Assembly (NCBI GenBank): GCA_036250195.1
Contig: JAVHZZ010000003.1
Coordinates: forward strand, 299,170,565-299,234,564
From: Mixophyes australis
Lineage: Eukaryota > Chordata > Amphibia > Anura > Limnodynastidae
Length of the DNA: 64,000 nucleotides
Reading direction: 5' to 3'
The position numbers and the translations under genes were made by a program. This document shows positions 1 to 10,281 of the stretch, piece after piece; position 1 is the first letter of the stretch; every line of letters begins with the position of its first letter. The notes beneath the pieces were generated by a model that had not been told where the DNA came from, made no database searches, and saw only the letters and a program-made list of their open reading frames with translations.

Positions 1-336
1 GCCCTTAACCGCCCCGCCCATTCTGTCATCTCTCCTCTATTTTTCTCCACTTCTTACATCCCTAAATTTCATCTCCACCCTAACACCTCCCCTCCCACAC
101 GCACATGTGGTTGGTGTAGAACCACCAAGAATTGTGTCTTGAGTGAAGTAATATAATGTGGAAACTAGTCGTGGCTACTAAGGTTATGTGGGGGCTGGTG
201 GGAGGTATTAATAAAACAGAAACCTCCTCTCTCCACGTCACCTTCTGGTGTTTCAATTCCCCCATTAGATAGTAAGCTCTCGCAAACAGGGCCTTCCCTT
301 TTCTTGTGTCCACTCTTGTGCCCTCCCCTCTTTTAC
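1..336. other. No gene recognised (window start)
   Basis: The stretch is pyrimidine-rich on the plus strand and holds only short chance reading frames. I see no terminal repeats, coding homology or RNA gene. Confidence 0.4.
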
Positions 337-1000
337 ATTTGTTATTGGGGTTGTTTAGGGGGGTGGGTGCAGGCCTATTTATTAAATGGGAATGATAATA
401 ATTTAATGCTGTGGGTGGTTGGGCAGAGGTTGTCTATTTATTAAACTTAGATGGTATAATTTTAATATTGTGTCTCCTTAGGGGGAAGGAGATATAAATA
501 GTCTGCAAGAAAATGAAAGGATCCAACTTTTTTAGACATAAAGGATTATTATCATTATCACACATTCTCTGTTAGCCAGAACGTTGGGTTATTAATGACA
601 GGATACAGATTATAAATGTAATAAGCAGTCTTGTGCACTCAGGATACATATACAAGAAGCTAAGTACTATTTGTTATTGGGGTTGTTTAGGGGGGTGGGT
701 GCAGGCCTATTTATTAAATGGGAATGATAATAATTTAATGCTGTGGGTGGTTGGGCAGAGGTTGTCTATTTATTAAACTTAGATGGTATAATTTTAATAT
801 TGTGTCTCCTTAGGGGGAAGGAGATATAAATAGTCTGCAAGAAAATGAAAGGATCCAACTTTTTTAGACATAAAGGATTATTATCATTATCACACATTCT
901 CTGTTAGCCAGAACGTTGGGTTATTAATGACAGGATACAGATTATAAATGTAATAAGCAGTCTTGTGCACTCAGGATACATATACAAGAAGCTAAGTACT
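337..1000. repeat. Perfect 332-bp tandem duplication
   Basis: Bases 337-668 are repeated head to tail at 669-1000 with no difference that I can see. Each unit contains 'tttattaaatgggaat' and 'tttaatgctg' motifs shared with the dispersed family at 33841-34270 and, inverted, at 37355-37680. The duplication junction sits in a shared ATTT. Identity over 332 bases implies a recent duplication or an assembly duplication. Confidence 0.9.
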
Positions 1001-1734
1001 ACACATCCATGCAGAACAAGGACCGTCACACGCATTAAGGAACGAGCGTTATACTCATATTTTTGCTTTTTTCCAGGAGAAACGAAGCTGTGATTTTAAA
1101 ATATTTCTGTAAAGAGATTCAATTTAACATTCTTTCATATTTATTACAATCTGTATGATACTTAAACACGTCACAAATATTCGGGAACAGTTGCTGTGGA
1201 CACTGTAAAATAATTATTTTTTAAAAAATTCACACTGCAACAATTCAGGAACCCTAGGGCTCATCACATGGAGCCATAATATATCACTGCATATCTGGAA
1301 TGGTTTTACAGTGGACATATTCTATTCCTTGATATCTTGCTTGGTTTCAGTGAAACAGATTAGCTGCTGGCAAGCCAATTCCATATCATGTGGATTCACA
1401 TGGGTTTCTTAGAAAAGTGTTATGACCGCAAGTTTGTAAGACTTGTTATGCACAGGCTAGGGTATATCATGCATTTATACTTTATGTTTTATGCCTTGAA
1501 GCATTTTTTTAGTTTGCCACCTTATAAGCATTTTATATTACAATATGTATTCATTTTACACACAACTAACAATTCTGCTTTGGGCTGAATTAAATAAAAT
1601 ATTACAAGTAATGGGAAGTCACAGGAGAAAGGGGCTTTGACAATCACAGTGTTTCTGAGAACAAGGCATCTGACCAAGAGAGATGGCCTCCTGCACTGAA
1701 TTTTTAGATGCGTCCTGGGAACAGCCATTACTGC
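1001..1734. other. Unassigned, A+T-rich
   Basis: No coding, RNA or transposon signature was recognised between the tandem duplication and the small hAT element that follows. Confidence 0.4.
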
Positions 1735-1742
1735 ATCGACAG

Positions 1743-2154
1743 TAGGGATGTGCACCGGCCACTTTTGGTGTCTCGTGTTTTGTGTTTTGGATTCGGATTT
1801 GCTTGAGGTTTTGGGTTCGGATTTGTTTTGCAAAACACCTGACGAAAGGTTTTGGTTCGGATTTGAAGTTTTGGATTTATTTTAAAAAATATAGCACAGC
1901 ACAGCACAGCACGAGATATAGCAGGACAGAGGACCACCTAACACAACCTCCCTCTACCCTGATCAATGCCCGAGTGAAGATGGCGACGGCTAGCGGGGAA
2001 TTTATAGAATACGAGTATCGCGAGATCCGACAGCGGGATTATGACTCAGAGCTCCGGTTTCAGTCTTGCAATTGGCGGGAATACCCGGATCTGTCTCGGA
2101 TCGGCAACGTTCGGGTGGGCTCGGATTTCAGATATCCGAGCCCGCTCATCTCTA
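1743..2154. mobile_element. Non-autonomous 412-bp hAT element
   Basis: The element begins TAGGGATG and ends CATCTCTA and is flanked by the 8-bp target-site duplication ATCGACAG (1735-1742 and 2155-2162). Its first ~130 and last ~250 bases are close to the ends of the 7.26-kb hAT element at 7296, including the 'gtgcaccggc', 'gatcaatgcccgagtgaagatggc' region and a short CAGCA repeat. It is therefore an internal-deletion derivative with no transposase of its own. Reading frames across it are by-products of the terminal sequence. Confidence 0.93.
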
Positions 2155-2162
2155 ATCGACAG

Positions 2163-4720
2163 GGTGTCCTTAATTAAGCTTTTATACTACTTACTAACAA
2201 TTACACCAACATTTTTAGACTTTTTAGCAAAAGGGAAGGAAGTGAGGGATATTTTAAAAAGTCAAGAACATTAAGTTCACTCAAATTAAGTGGCATATCA
2301 ATAGTATTCCCCCATTTTAGTAGTCATGTCACTGTCACTATACCGTTGAATACTCCTGAGAGCCCACATGTGTTCTGATTTATGTGAAGATTCCAGAAAT
2401 AGAGACAATGGAAAAAATACCCTAACAATGGTGACTATTACAAGATCAGAAAAGACATGTGCAGGCTTCCAGGCCAAAAGAGGAAGTTTAATGCACAAAG
2501 TTGTCCCAGAACATATTGTCATTGATGCCCCAACTTGTGTTCCAGTGCAGCTCTACACATTATTTAAAGCAATGATGGCTGGGGGTGGGAATATGTATGT
2601 AAGGGTTGATAGCCACACATATTCAGAATCAGATCAAGACTCCATGAGGTTTAAGGCAAGATACTGGTTTGAGTCCCGCCTCAAATCTGTCCATGCCTTT
2701 GCCATGGGCATTACCAATACCTTTCACCATACCATTCTAACTGCACTACTTGCCCTATTAATCCCCACAACATTATTTCTCTTTATTGCTCCTCATATTC
2801 AACATTATGACACATATATACCTATATTTAGGGTTGGAGACTGATGGGCACTGCATACTGTCTCTGGGGGTTGGGTGTTTGATGCACTGGGCCGTCCGCC
2901 CAATCTGGAATGTCTACTGTGCGTGTGCAATACTCGTTCCTTACTGCGTATAAGTGTTGTAGTGCTGCATGGACGTGCAGTACTTTGCTCCTTGTATATC
3001 TATTCTGATTCCACAAGACTGCTTATTACATTTATAACCTGTATCCTGTATTCAATAAGCCAATGTTCTGGTTAAGACACAATGTGTGGATTAACCTACT
3101 TACATCTGCTAACACCTGTTACAATCTAATAGGCATCTGCCAATAAAATCATGCCATGCAAGTCCTTGCAATAATAACCCTGGCCAATGTTATCAAATTG
3201 AAAACATATTTAAATAAATGTTTAAGCAGACTCTCTTCCTGTGATATCACAAACATGTGTTATTTCTATTTCCGCTCTTATGTAATCTAAGAGTAGTTAG
3301 ATAAACTGTATGTAGTATATATAGGATGAAGCATATGTACATCCCAAACTTGACCAATATTCCCATTTAAATCTCAGAGCCGCATGGCACTCTGGCGCAA
3401 ATGCTGTAGGAAATATGTGCATTGTGTGGAAATTCATTTGCAGGACCCTAGAATAAGCTATTGGGGACTTTAAATTCTAGTTTAAGTTATTCAAAATACT
3501 TTAGGTGGTTGTTAATATACAACTGGCCAATTAAGGTTATTCCGAAATTTTGTCTTTTCCCCATTTTGGCCACTTTGCCAAATTTACTATTGTTCTATAA
3601 GTGTGCACCTGGGTCAACACCTGTTCTACCCACAATTTCTATTGCTTGACTAATAATCTCGGCAGTTTACCTTGATTTCCTAACTGCCAGCAAAATTTGT
3701 AAAAGGGTAAGTGGTGACCCTGTCTGCCACTCAGAAAATGTCTTAAGGTTCCTCATAGTGAATTTGCTACCCATTGTTTCAAATACAAACAGCCAGTTAG
3801 TATAGCTTTATATGAGAGAGTGCTAAACCCCTGAAGCCTAGCTCTACATCGTGTGTTATTTTTAATCCTTACCCTCTTTTTCACCCAGACCAGAGAGGTT
3901 ATATATTTATTGATATTCTCAAAACTTGACCAGGGATATATATCAGAGCATGTTGTAAAGGGTATCGAAACTGGATGGACTGGAATATTTTAATCAAATT
4001 GAGCCTTCCTAAAACTGTTAGAGGGAGTTTTTCCAGTTGTAGGTTTTAAATTGTACATCTTCAAAAACTGGACCAATATTAGGTTACAATTAATTAGACA
4101 TGTCGTTATCAAGATCCAGATATTTAAATTTTGGGTTCCAAAGTAGAGTATTCTGAGTCCTGCCTTCCCGAGGAATCTCCCGTCAGAGAGGGAATATATC
4201 GGACTGTAAGTCCACTCCATCAAGATGGTTATGTAGATGTCTAAGGTCACATTGTGGATTTGTCAAGCATAAATCCTATCTGGTCTGGGAGGTGATCTGT
4301 GTTATAACTTTATTTAGCCAGATAGCTAATACGTGTGCCAAAATTTGCATAACTGGCTAGAAGTTAAATTGGTTGACAGGATTCAGGATGTATACAATTT
4401 TTTACAGCAGTCATAAAACATCCTCAGCTATCTTCTGCTTTGAAAATTTATGTGTGTTTTCATCATTCATTATTTGATAATTTTGTTCTAGCCAGACAGA
4501 CCATAAAAATACAGCACATTTCCTCTTGAGCATATTGAACATGTCTGGTGAAAAGTAATCTGCTCCTGCACTTGTCAAAGAAGTGATTAGCATATTCTTT
4601 CTGTATGTTGAGTCAATTGATCCTTCTATGTGTGACGTTAAATACACACGTTCCAGAAAACAGCACATTTGTTCAAGTTGGGATTCTTTCTTCTTGAAAT
4701 TGTTTTTGAGTTCTTCTACT
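2163..4720. other. Unassigned sequence
   Basis: This 2.5-kb stretch has a 158-codon open frame at 2368-2844 (plus), but the translation shows no domain I recognise and its composition matches the surroundings, so I do not call it a gene. No terminal inverted repeats or target duplications were found. Confidence 0.35.
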
Positions 4721-5089
4721 CTGGAAATGAAAGTACCCCTTATTATTGTCTTTTATTTACAAGTTGCCACAAATGTTCTTTAGCACCGTACATGAAATTT
4801 ACAGAAGAATACAATACACAGACAGCAACAATTCATTGTACACACATAATACATTATTGGACAAACATAAAAATACAAAGACTATTCATCTCTCCTTTTT
4901 TCTCCTCCCTTGTCGACCTCCTGGAATCCATAACTTGATCTGGAAACTCCCATCACACATCCTTACAGCTGCTAGATGCTTAATAGCTCAGAACTAGAAG
5001 AACCCAGTTCCCCCTCTATTACATCCCTAATAAAAGATATCTGGCAAATCCATAAACTTGAACATATTACCAGCCAACTTCATGAACGT

Positions 5090-5570
5090 CCCAATCAATT
5101 TTTATCTACTTGACACTCCTGGACTGAATATTTTGATTCAGAAATTCTGCTTGAGTAATTTCTTCCTCTGACTAGGTTTGAGAACTCGACTCCTCTCTCT
5201 TGTCACATCTCCTTTTCTATTCCCCCCTTCCTCCTATACATGTCTTTCATCATTCCTCTCCATGTTGTTGCTTCTTAATGCCTAATAACACTGCAGCACT
5301 TCTTGGCACCTTAAGAAACGGCAACGCTACAATTGCTACCACATTGTTTTATTGTATTGTCTGTTTAGACTGAATATTGACCTCCACCTTTATAATTCCG
5401 ATATCCTCTGTACCAATTGGAAGACACTGTTATGCTATCTTATTCATGTATCTGCTCCTCTTATTTTGGTCCCATTCCCCTTTGTTTTTTTCTTTCTGTA
5501 CCCCACAAGCTTTCCTCAAATTGACTAAAAACTCAATAAAATATTGTTGTTTTTTTTAAAAAAAAAATAC
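5090..5570 (+). mobile_element. Possible LINE 3' end with A-rich tail
   Basis: A pyrimidine-rich segment ends in a poly(A)-signal-like 'ctcaataaaatattg' followed by a T run and a 10-A tract at about 5558-5567. This arrangement resembles the 3' end of an L1-type LINE. No reverse-transcriptase frame is preserved, so the call rests only on the tail structure. Confidence 0.3.
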
Positions 5571-5589
5571 TAAGACCAGATATCTACAA

Positions 5590-6110
5590 GTTAACAGGTT
5601 ACACAGATAACTTGGTAATGCAGATCAAGCTATGTATGGGACAGTGAGCAAGAGTGAAGGTCCAACAGGAAGTATGCTTGGACTCAAGGAGAGCTTACAT
5701 CCCATAGAGAAGGTGAAGACACAAATAAGGTGGCACCATGTGGGTGAGTGGAAGAATGCTGATGGGCTTGAATAAATAAATAAATTAATTTAAGGGCATG
5801 CTTGAAGTATTGGAGAGAAGAAACTAATCTGATAGGGCATGGGAGATCATTCCACAGGAGAAGAGCAGCCCATAGAGGTGGTAGTAGGAAGAGGTGATCA
5901 GCGTGGTAGTGAGGCAGTGGTCATTGGTAGAGATGAGGTTGGAGGCGCTGAGGGGGGCAGGATTGGCTGAGGGCTTTGCAGGTGAGTATGAGGAGTTTAA
6001 ATTAAATTCTGTAGGCCATGGGGAGCCAGTTTAGTGACTGACAGAGGGGGACAGAAGAGAGAGAGTGACGCAAGACAAAAATAATGCAGGCAGCGGCCCT
6101 CAGAAATGCT
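5590..6110 (+). repeat. Old dispersed repeat
   Basis: Phrases such as 'gcttacatcccatagagaa', 'gggcatgcttgaagt', 'catggggagccagttt' and 'gatgaggttggaggcgctg' match, from memory, a repeat widespread in frogs and some other vertebrates. The fragment at 35052-35194 ('tttatttatatagcgcc') and its relative near 32690 look like the other end of the same consensus. No coding capacity. Confidence 0.45.
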
Positions 6111-7287
6111 TTAAAAGAATCCCATAGAGTTAGCAGATTCATAGTATCGGCATTTGTGCCAACAGACAGACATCAACCAGCTTCATCTTAAATATTAATC
6201 TGGCAAACGAGGTGGGTCTGGCACAAGCTGCGGTGAATCATTGCATGCATCTGTCTGTCTAATTCTATATTAATGAAATTATTCAGTTTATACATGCAAA
6301 TTACCGTTGTGTCTGGAGGTAGTGCCAAAATGGCAGCACCCTTCTTTAGAATTTCATTATTGTAGAGGTGAGGTATATAAATAGATTATAAGTGGTGAGG
6401 GATGAACAATGGCCCTTATAAAAAAATGTATCGACCATATGGATCTTTTGGAACCTGCTGAGGAATAAAATTTAATTGCTATTTAACGCAAACTGATTTA
6501 ATTGCTATTTAACTAAAACTGTTCCAAGTGAACCGACAGAGTCCCCCTATGGCAGATCTACCTGTAGCCATTATATTGTTGACAATTTACTATGCAGCTA
6601 AGGAATTAGTCTTGTGGTTTGTGGTCCATGACCCATAGTCCTCCATAGTGTCCAGCCCTGTATAAATAACAAAACAATGCCACAATATACTTCAATAACA
6701 TAGCAACCAATCCTAGGATTTCCAGGGGTGCACAACTATAATATATAATAAATATCTATAGCAGTACCTGTTAAACTTAATCCTGTCCCTCCCTGTATAC
6801 CTATCCCAAACCTTAATTCAATACTTAATTCAATTTAAAAGTAATATAAAAGCAGGAAACTTTGCTATAATACATGGTTTCTGTGAAAAATATCTTTGGG
6901 ATCTACCCATGAATAATTTGCATGGTCTCCAACTTAATAACATTTTAAGCAATAACTGATCAAATGGAAGGACAGAAATGTGAAGTTGTGCAATTAAATA
7001 GTACTCATCTACTAATAATTGCCTTGTGTGAACTATTGAAATCCCCATATAGCTGGTATATTTGGATCAAAACTCACCAACAATTAATATAATTAATTTC
7101 CTGCAGCTCTTGTTAAGTCTGAAGTATATTAGCTGAAGTTGGCAGGGTGAGAGACTGTTGACACAGACTGTATGTGTCCCATCTGAAGGCTGCTCCCATT
7201 AAAACAGATTCTGGGACTATATGTTCCATTAACACTCTAGCTCCCTCAATATAACTAAGTTGATCTTTGTGGTGGATCCTAATACTG
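6111..7287. other. Unassigned sequence up to the hAT insertion
   Basis: No gene, RNA or element boundary was recognised. The last eight bases are the left target-site duplication of the hAT element. Confidence 0.4.
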
Positions 7288-7611
7288 ATTTTAATTAGGG
7301 ATGTGCACCGGCGACTTTTGAGGTCTCGTGTTTTGTGTTTTGGATCCGGATTTTCGTTATTTTTGAGGTTCGGATTTGTCTCGCAAAACACTTGACGAAA
7401 GGTCTCGGTTCGGATTTAAGGTATTGGATTCGGATTTTTTTTGAAAAAAACATAAAAAGTTTAAAAATCAAGTTTTTTGGCTTCTTTTCACTCCTAGGCT
7501 ATTATTAACCTCAATAACATTCAATAACAAGCATTTCCACTAATTTACAGTGTATTCTGAACACCTCACAATATAGTTATTAGTCCAAAACGTTGCAACA
7601 AGGTATCTTTC

Positions 7612-8940
7612 TGGACTGCGTAGAGGAGTGGGTCACCACAATATATATTAAAAACCCTGAACTTTTATGATTCGCACCAATAATTGTACCTGGACTGCGT
7701 AGAGGAGTGGGTCACCACAATATCTTAAAAACCCTGAACTTTTATGATTCGCACCAATAATTGTACCTGGACTGCGTAGAGGAGTGGGTCACCACAATAT
7801 ATCTTAAAAACCCTGAACTTTTATGATTCGCACCAATAATTGTACCTGGACTGCGTAGAGGAGTGGGTCACCACAATATATATTAAAAACCCTGAACTTT
7901 TATGATTCGCACCAATAATTGTACCTGGACTGCGTAGAGGAGTGGGTCACCACAATATCTTAAAAACCCTGAACTTTTATGATTCGCACCAATAATTGTA
8001 CCTGGACTGCGTAGAGGAGTGGGTCACCACAATATCTTAAAAACCCTGAACTTTTATGATTCGCACCAATAATTGTACCTGGACTGCGTAGAGGAGTGGG
8101 TCACCACAATATCTTAAAAACCCTGAACTTTTATGATTCGCACCAATAATTGTACCTGGACTGCGTAGAGGAGTGGGTCACCACAATATCTTAAAAACCC
8201 TGAACTTTTATGATTCGCACCAATAATTGTACCTGGACTGCGTAGAGGAGTGGGTCACCACAATATCTTAAAAACCCTGAACTTTTATGATTCGCACCAA
8301 TAATTGTACCTGGACTGCGTAGAGGAGTGGGTCACCACAATATCTTAAAAACCCTGAACTTTTATGATTCGCACCAATAATTGTACCTGGACTGCGTAGA
8401 GGAGTGGGTCACCACAATATCTTAAAAACCCTGGACTTTTATGATTCGCACCAATAATTGTACCTGGACTGCGTAGAGGAGTGGGTCACCACAATATCTT
8501 AAAAACCCTGAACTTTTATGATTCGCACCAATAATTGTACCTGGACTGCGTAGAGGAGTGGGTCACCACAATATCTTAAAAACCCTGAACTTTTATGATT
8601 CGCACCAATAATTGTACCTGGACTGCGTAGAGGAGTGGGTCACCACAATATCTTAAAAACCCTGAACTTTTATGATTCGCACCAATAATTGTACCTGGAC
8701 TGCGTAGAGGAGTGGGTCACCACAATATATTAAAAACCCTGAACTTTTATGATTCGCACCAATAATTGTACCTGGACTGCGTAGAGGAGTGGGTCACCAC
8801 AATATCTTAAAAACCCTGAACTTTTATGATTCGCACCAATAATTGTACCTGGACTGCGTAGAGGAGTGGGTCACCACAATATATTAAAAACCCTGAACTT
8901 TTATGATTCGCACCAATAATTGTACCTGGACTGCGTAGAG
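7612..8940. repeat. 77-79-bp tandem array, 17 full units (hAT copy 1)
   Basis: The unit starts 'tggactgcgtagaggagtgg' and recurs at 7612, 7691, 7768, 7847, 7926, 8003 and then every 77 bp to 8927. The only length variation is the number of TA steps after 'cacaata'. Units are nearly identical. The second hAT copy carries the same array with 13 full units (55528-56535). Confidence 0.95.
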
Positions 8941-9004
8941 GAGTGGGCACTGGGCACCACAATAAAATATATAAAAAACCTTCAACAGATCTGCATTACA
9001 CTAC

Positions 9005-10085
9005 ACATACGGCTGCTCCTCCATCCTCTCCATCATATACATGTTGGAGTTTTAGCGTGTGACAACCTCTTGTTTTTGATAATGTCAGTGCATTTTGAAT
9101 ATTTTTCAATTTGCCCCACACCACTGAATGTACTTTATCTATGATACGCAATACGCATCTATCTATCTTGACTGCGTAGTGTGGTGGCCCCGGTACACAA
9201 TTTGGTACCGAGGCCACAATATAATTAAAAAACCCTCCACGTGTCTGAATTCCACCAAACAAGTATCTGGACTGCATAGTGGGGTGGCCCCGGTACCCAA
9301 TTTGATACCGGGGCCACAATACCTCCTCCAAACATGCTACAGACAATTCGTCATTGAGAGACCCCAGACAGACAGGGTCGAAGTGTTATTGTTTGACTTT
9401 GTAAACCCAAAAAAATGTCCCTGTTGCACATAGTCGTGCAATGAAGACTGACTTTTTCATTTAAAGGCACGATCTTTAAAGTGTAGTGTTTGTAAGTCTA
9501 AGTCATATTATACTTTTGGTAAAATTGGTTTATTTTGTTCCTCTTTATGGTAATTAATTAGTAATAGAATTAAAGTAGGAAATAGAATTAAATAGAATTA
9601 AAGTAGGAAATAGAGTGGTATAGAGTTGTAGTGTGGTATAGATAGAGTGGTCCACACAATATAATAATAAAACCCTCAACTGGTCTGAATTCCACCAAAC
9701 AAGTATCTGGACTGCATAGTGGAGTGTCCCCGGTAGTAAATTTGGTGCCGGGGCCACAATACCTCCTCCAACTTCCAAGTGTAGTGTTTATAAAGACACA
9801 CAGCGTCGAAGTGTTATTATTAGTTGACTTTCTTAACCCTAAAATTGTCCCTGTTGCAAATATTCGTGCAATGGACAGTTACTTTTCTATTGAAAGACTC
9901 AAGCTTTCAAGTGTAGTGTTTATAAAATATAAACAACAATACAGTAGTTTTAGAGCACGTCAATACCTCTTGTTTTAAATTATGACACGGCATTTTACTT
10001 TTGGTTTAATTTCTTGAATTTTTTTACCTTTGGTTTTACTTTTTGAACATGGCAAACGACTGTTGCTTGGTCATATAATGCAAAA
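9005..10085 (-). pseudogene. Decayed duplicate pieces of the hAT transposase sequence
   Basis: Three segments of this non-coding tail resemble parts of the intact coding region, in the same order and orientation. 9008-9085 resembles 11318-11398 (shared 'tgctcctccatcctct' and 'acaacctcttgttt'). 9300-9335 resembles 12000-12032 (shared 'taccgggg.cacaatacctcc'). 10049-10070 resembles 12146-12167 (shared 'catggcaaacgactgttg'). Stops and indels lie between them. The simplest reading is an old partial copy of the element fused to the 3' side of the functional gene. A 116-codon frame over 8996-9346 is part of this debris and not a gene. Confidence 0.65.
9285..9315. repeat. Short GGCCCCGGTA hairpin, repeated in the hAT tail
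   Basis: A 12-bp inverted repeat around 'ccaatttga' gives a strong hairpin. Variants occur at about 9179-9213 and 9725-9757, and again in the second hAT copy. The same motif lies inside the coding region near 11997-12015, consistent with descent from it. Confidence 0.6.
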
Positions 10086-10163
10086 AAAAAATTTCCAAGA
10101 TGGAATTGTCCTTGGGCCCTCACACCCACCCTTATGTTGTTGAAATAGGACATGCACACTTTA

Positions 10164-10225
10164 ACAAACCAATCATTTCAGCGACAGGGCCTACCAAACA
10201 ACTTTGGCTGAAATGATTGGTTTGT
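10164..10225. repeat. 19-bp perfect stem-loop downstream of the transposase
   Basis: Bases 10164-10182 pair perfectly with 10207-10225 around a 24-base loop. It lies just past the transposase stop codon on the minus strand, so it would be in the 3' untranslated part of that transcript. It is preserved in hAT copy 2 at 59016-59077. Confidence 0.75.
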
Positions 10226-10281
10226 TTGGGCCCCCACACCAAAAAAGCTATTCATCTCTCCCTGTACAGACTAAACAGGCT

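Noticed and set aside
2368..2844. 158-residue protein with a possible membrane segment
   Set aside because: No recognisable family, no promoter or splice context; length is compatible with chance in this amount of sequence.
7612..8940. CRISPR-like regular 77-bp repetition
   Set aside because: Units are identical throughout with no unique spacers, and the array is inside a eukaryotic hAT transposon.
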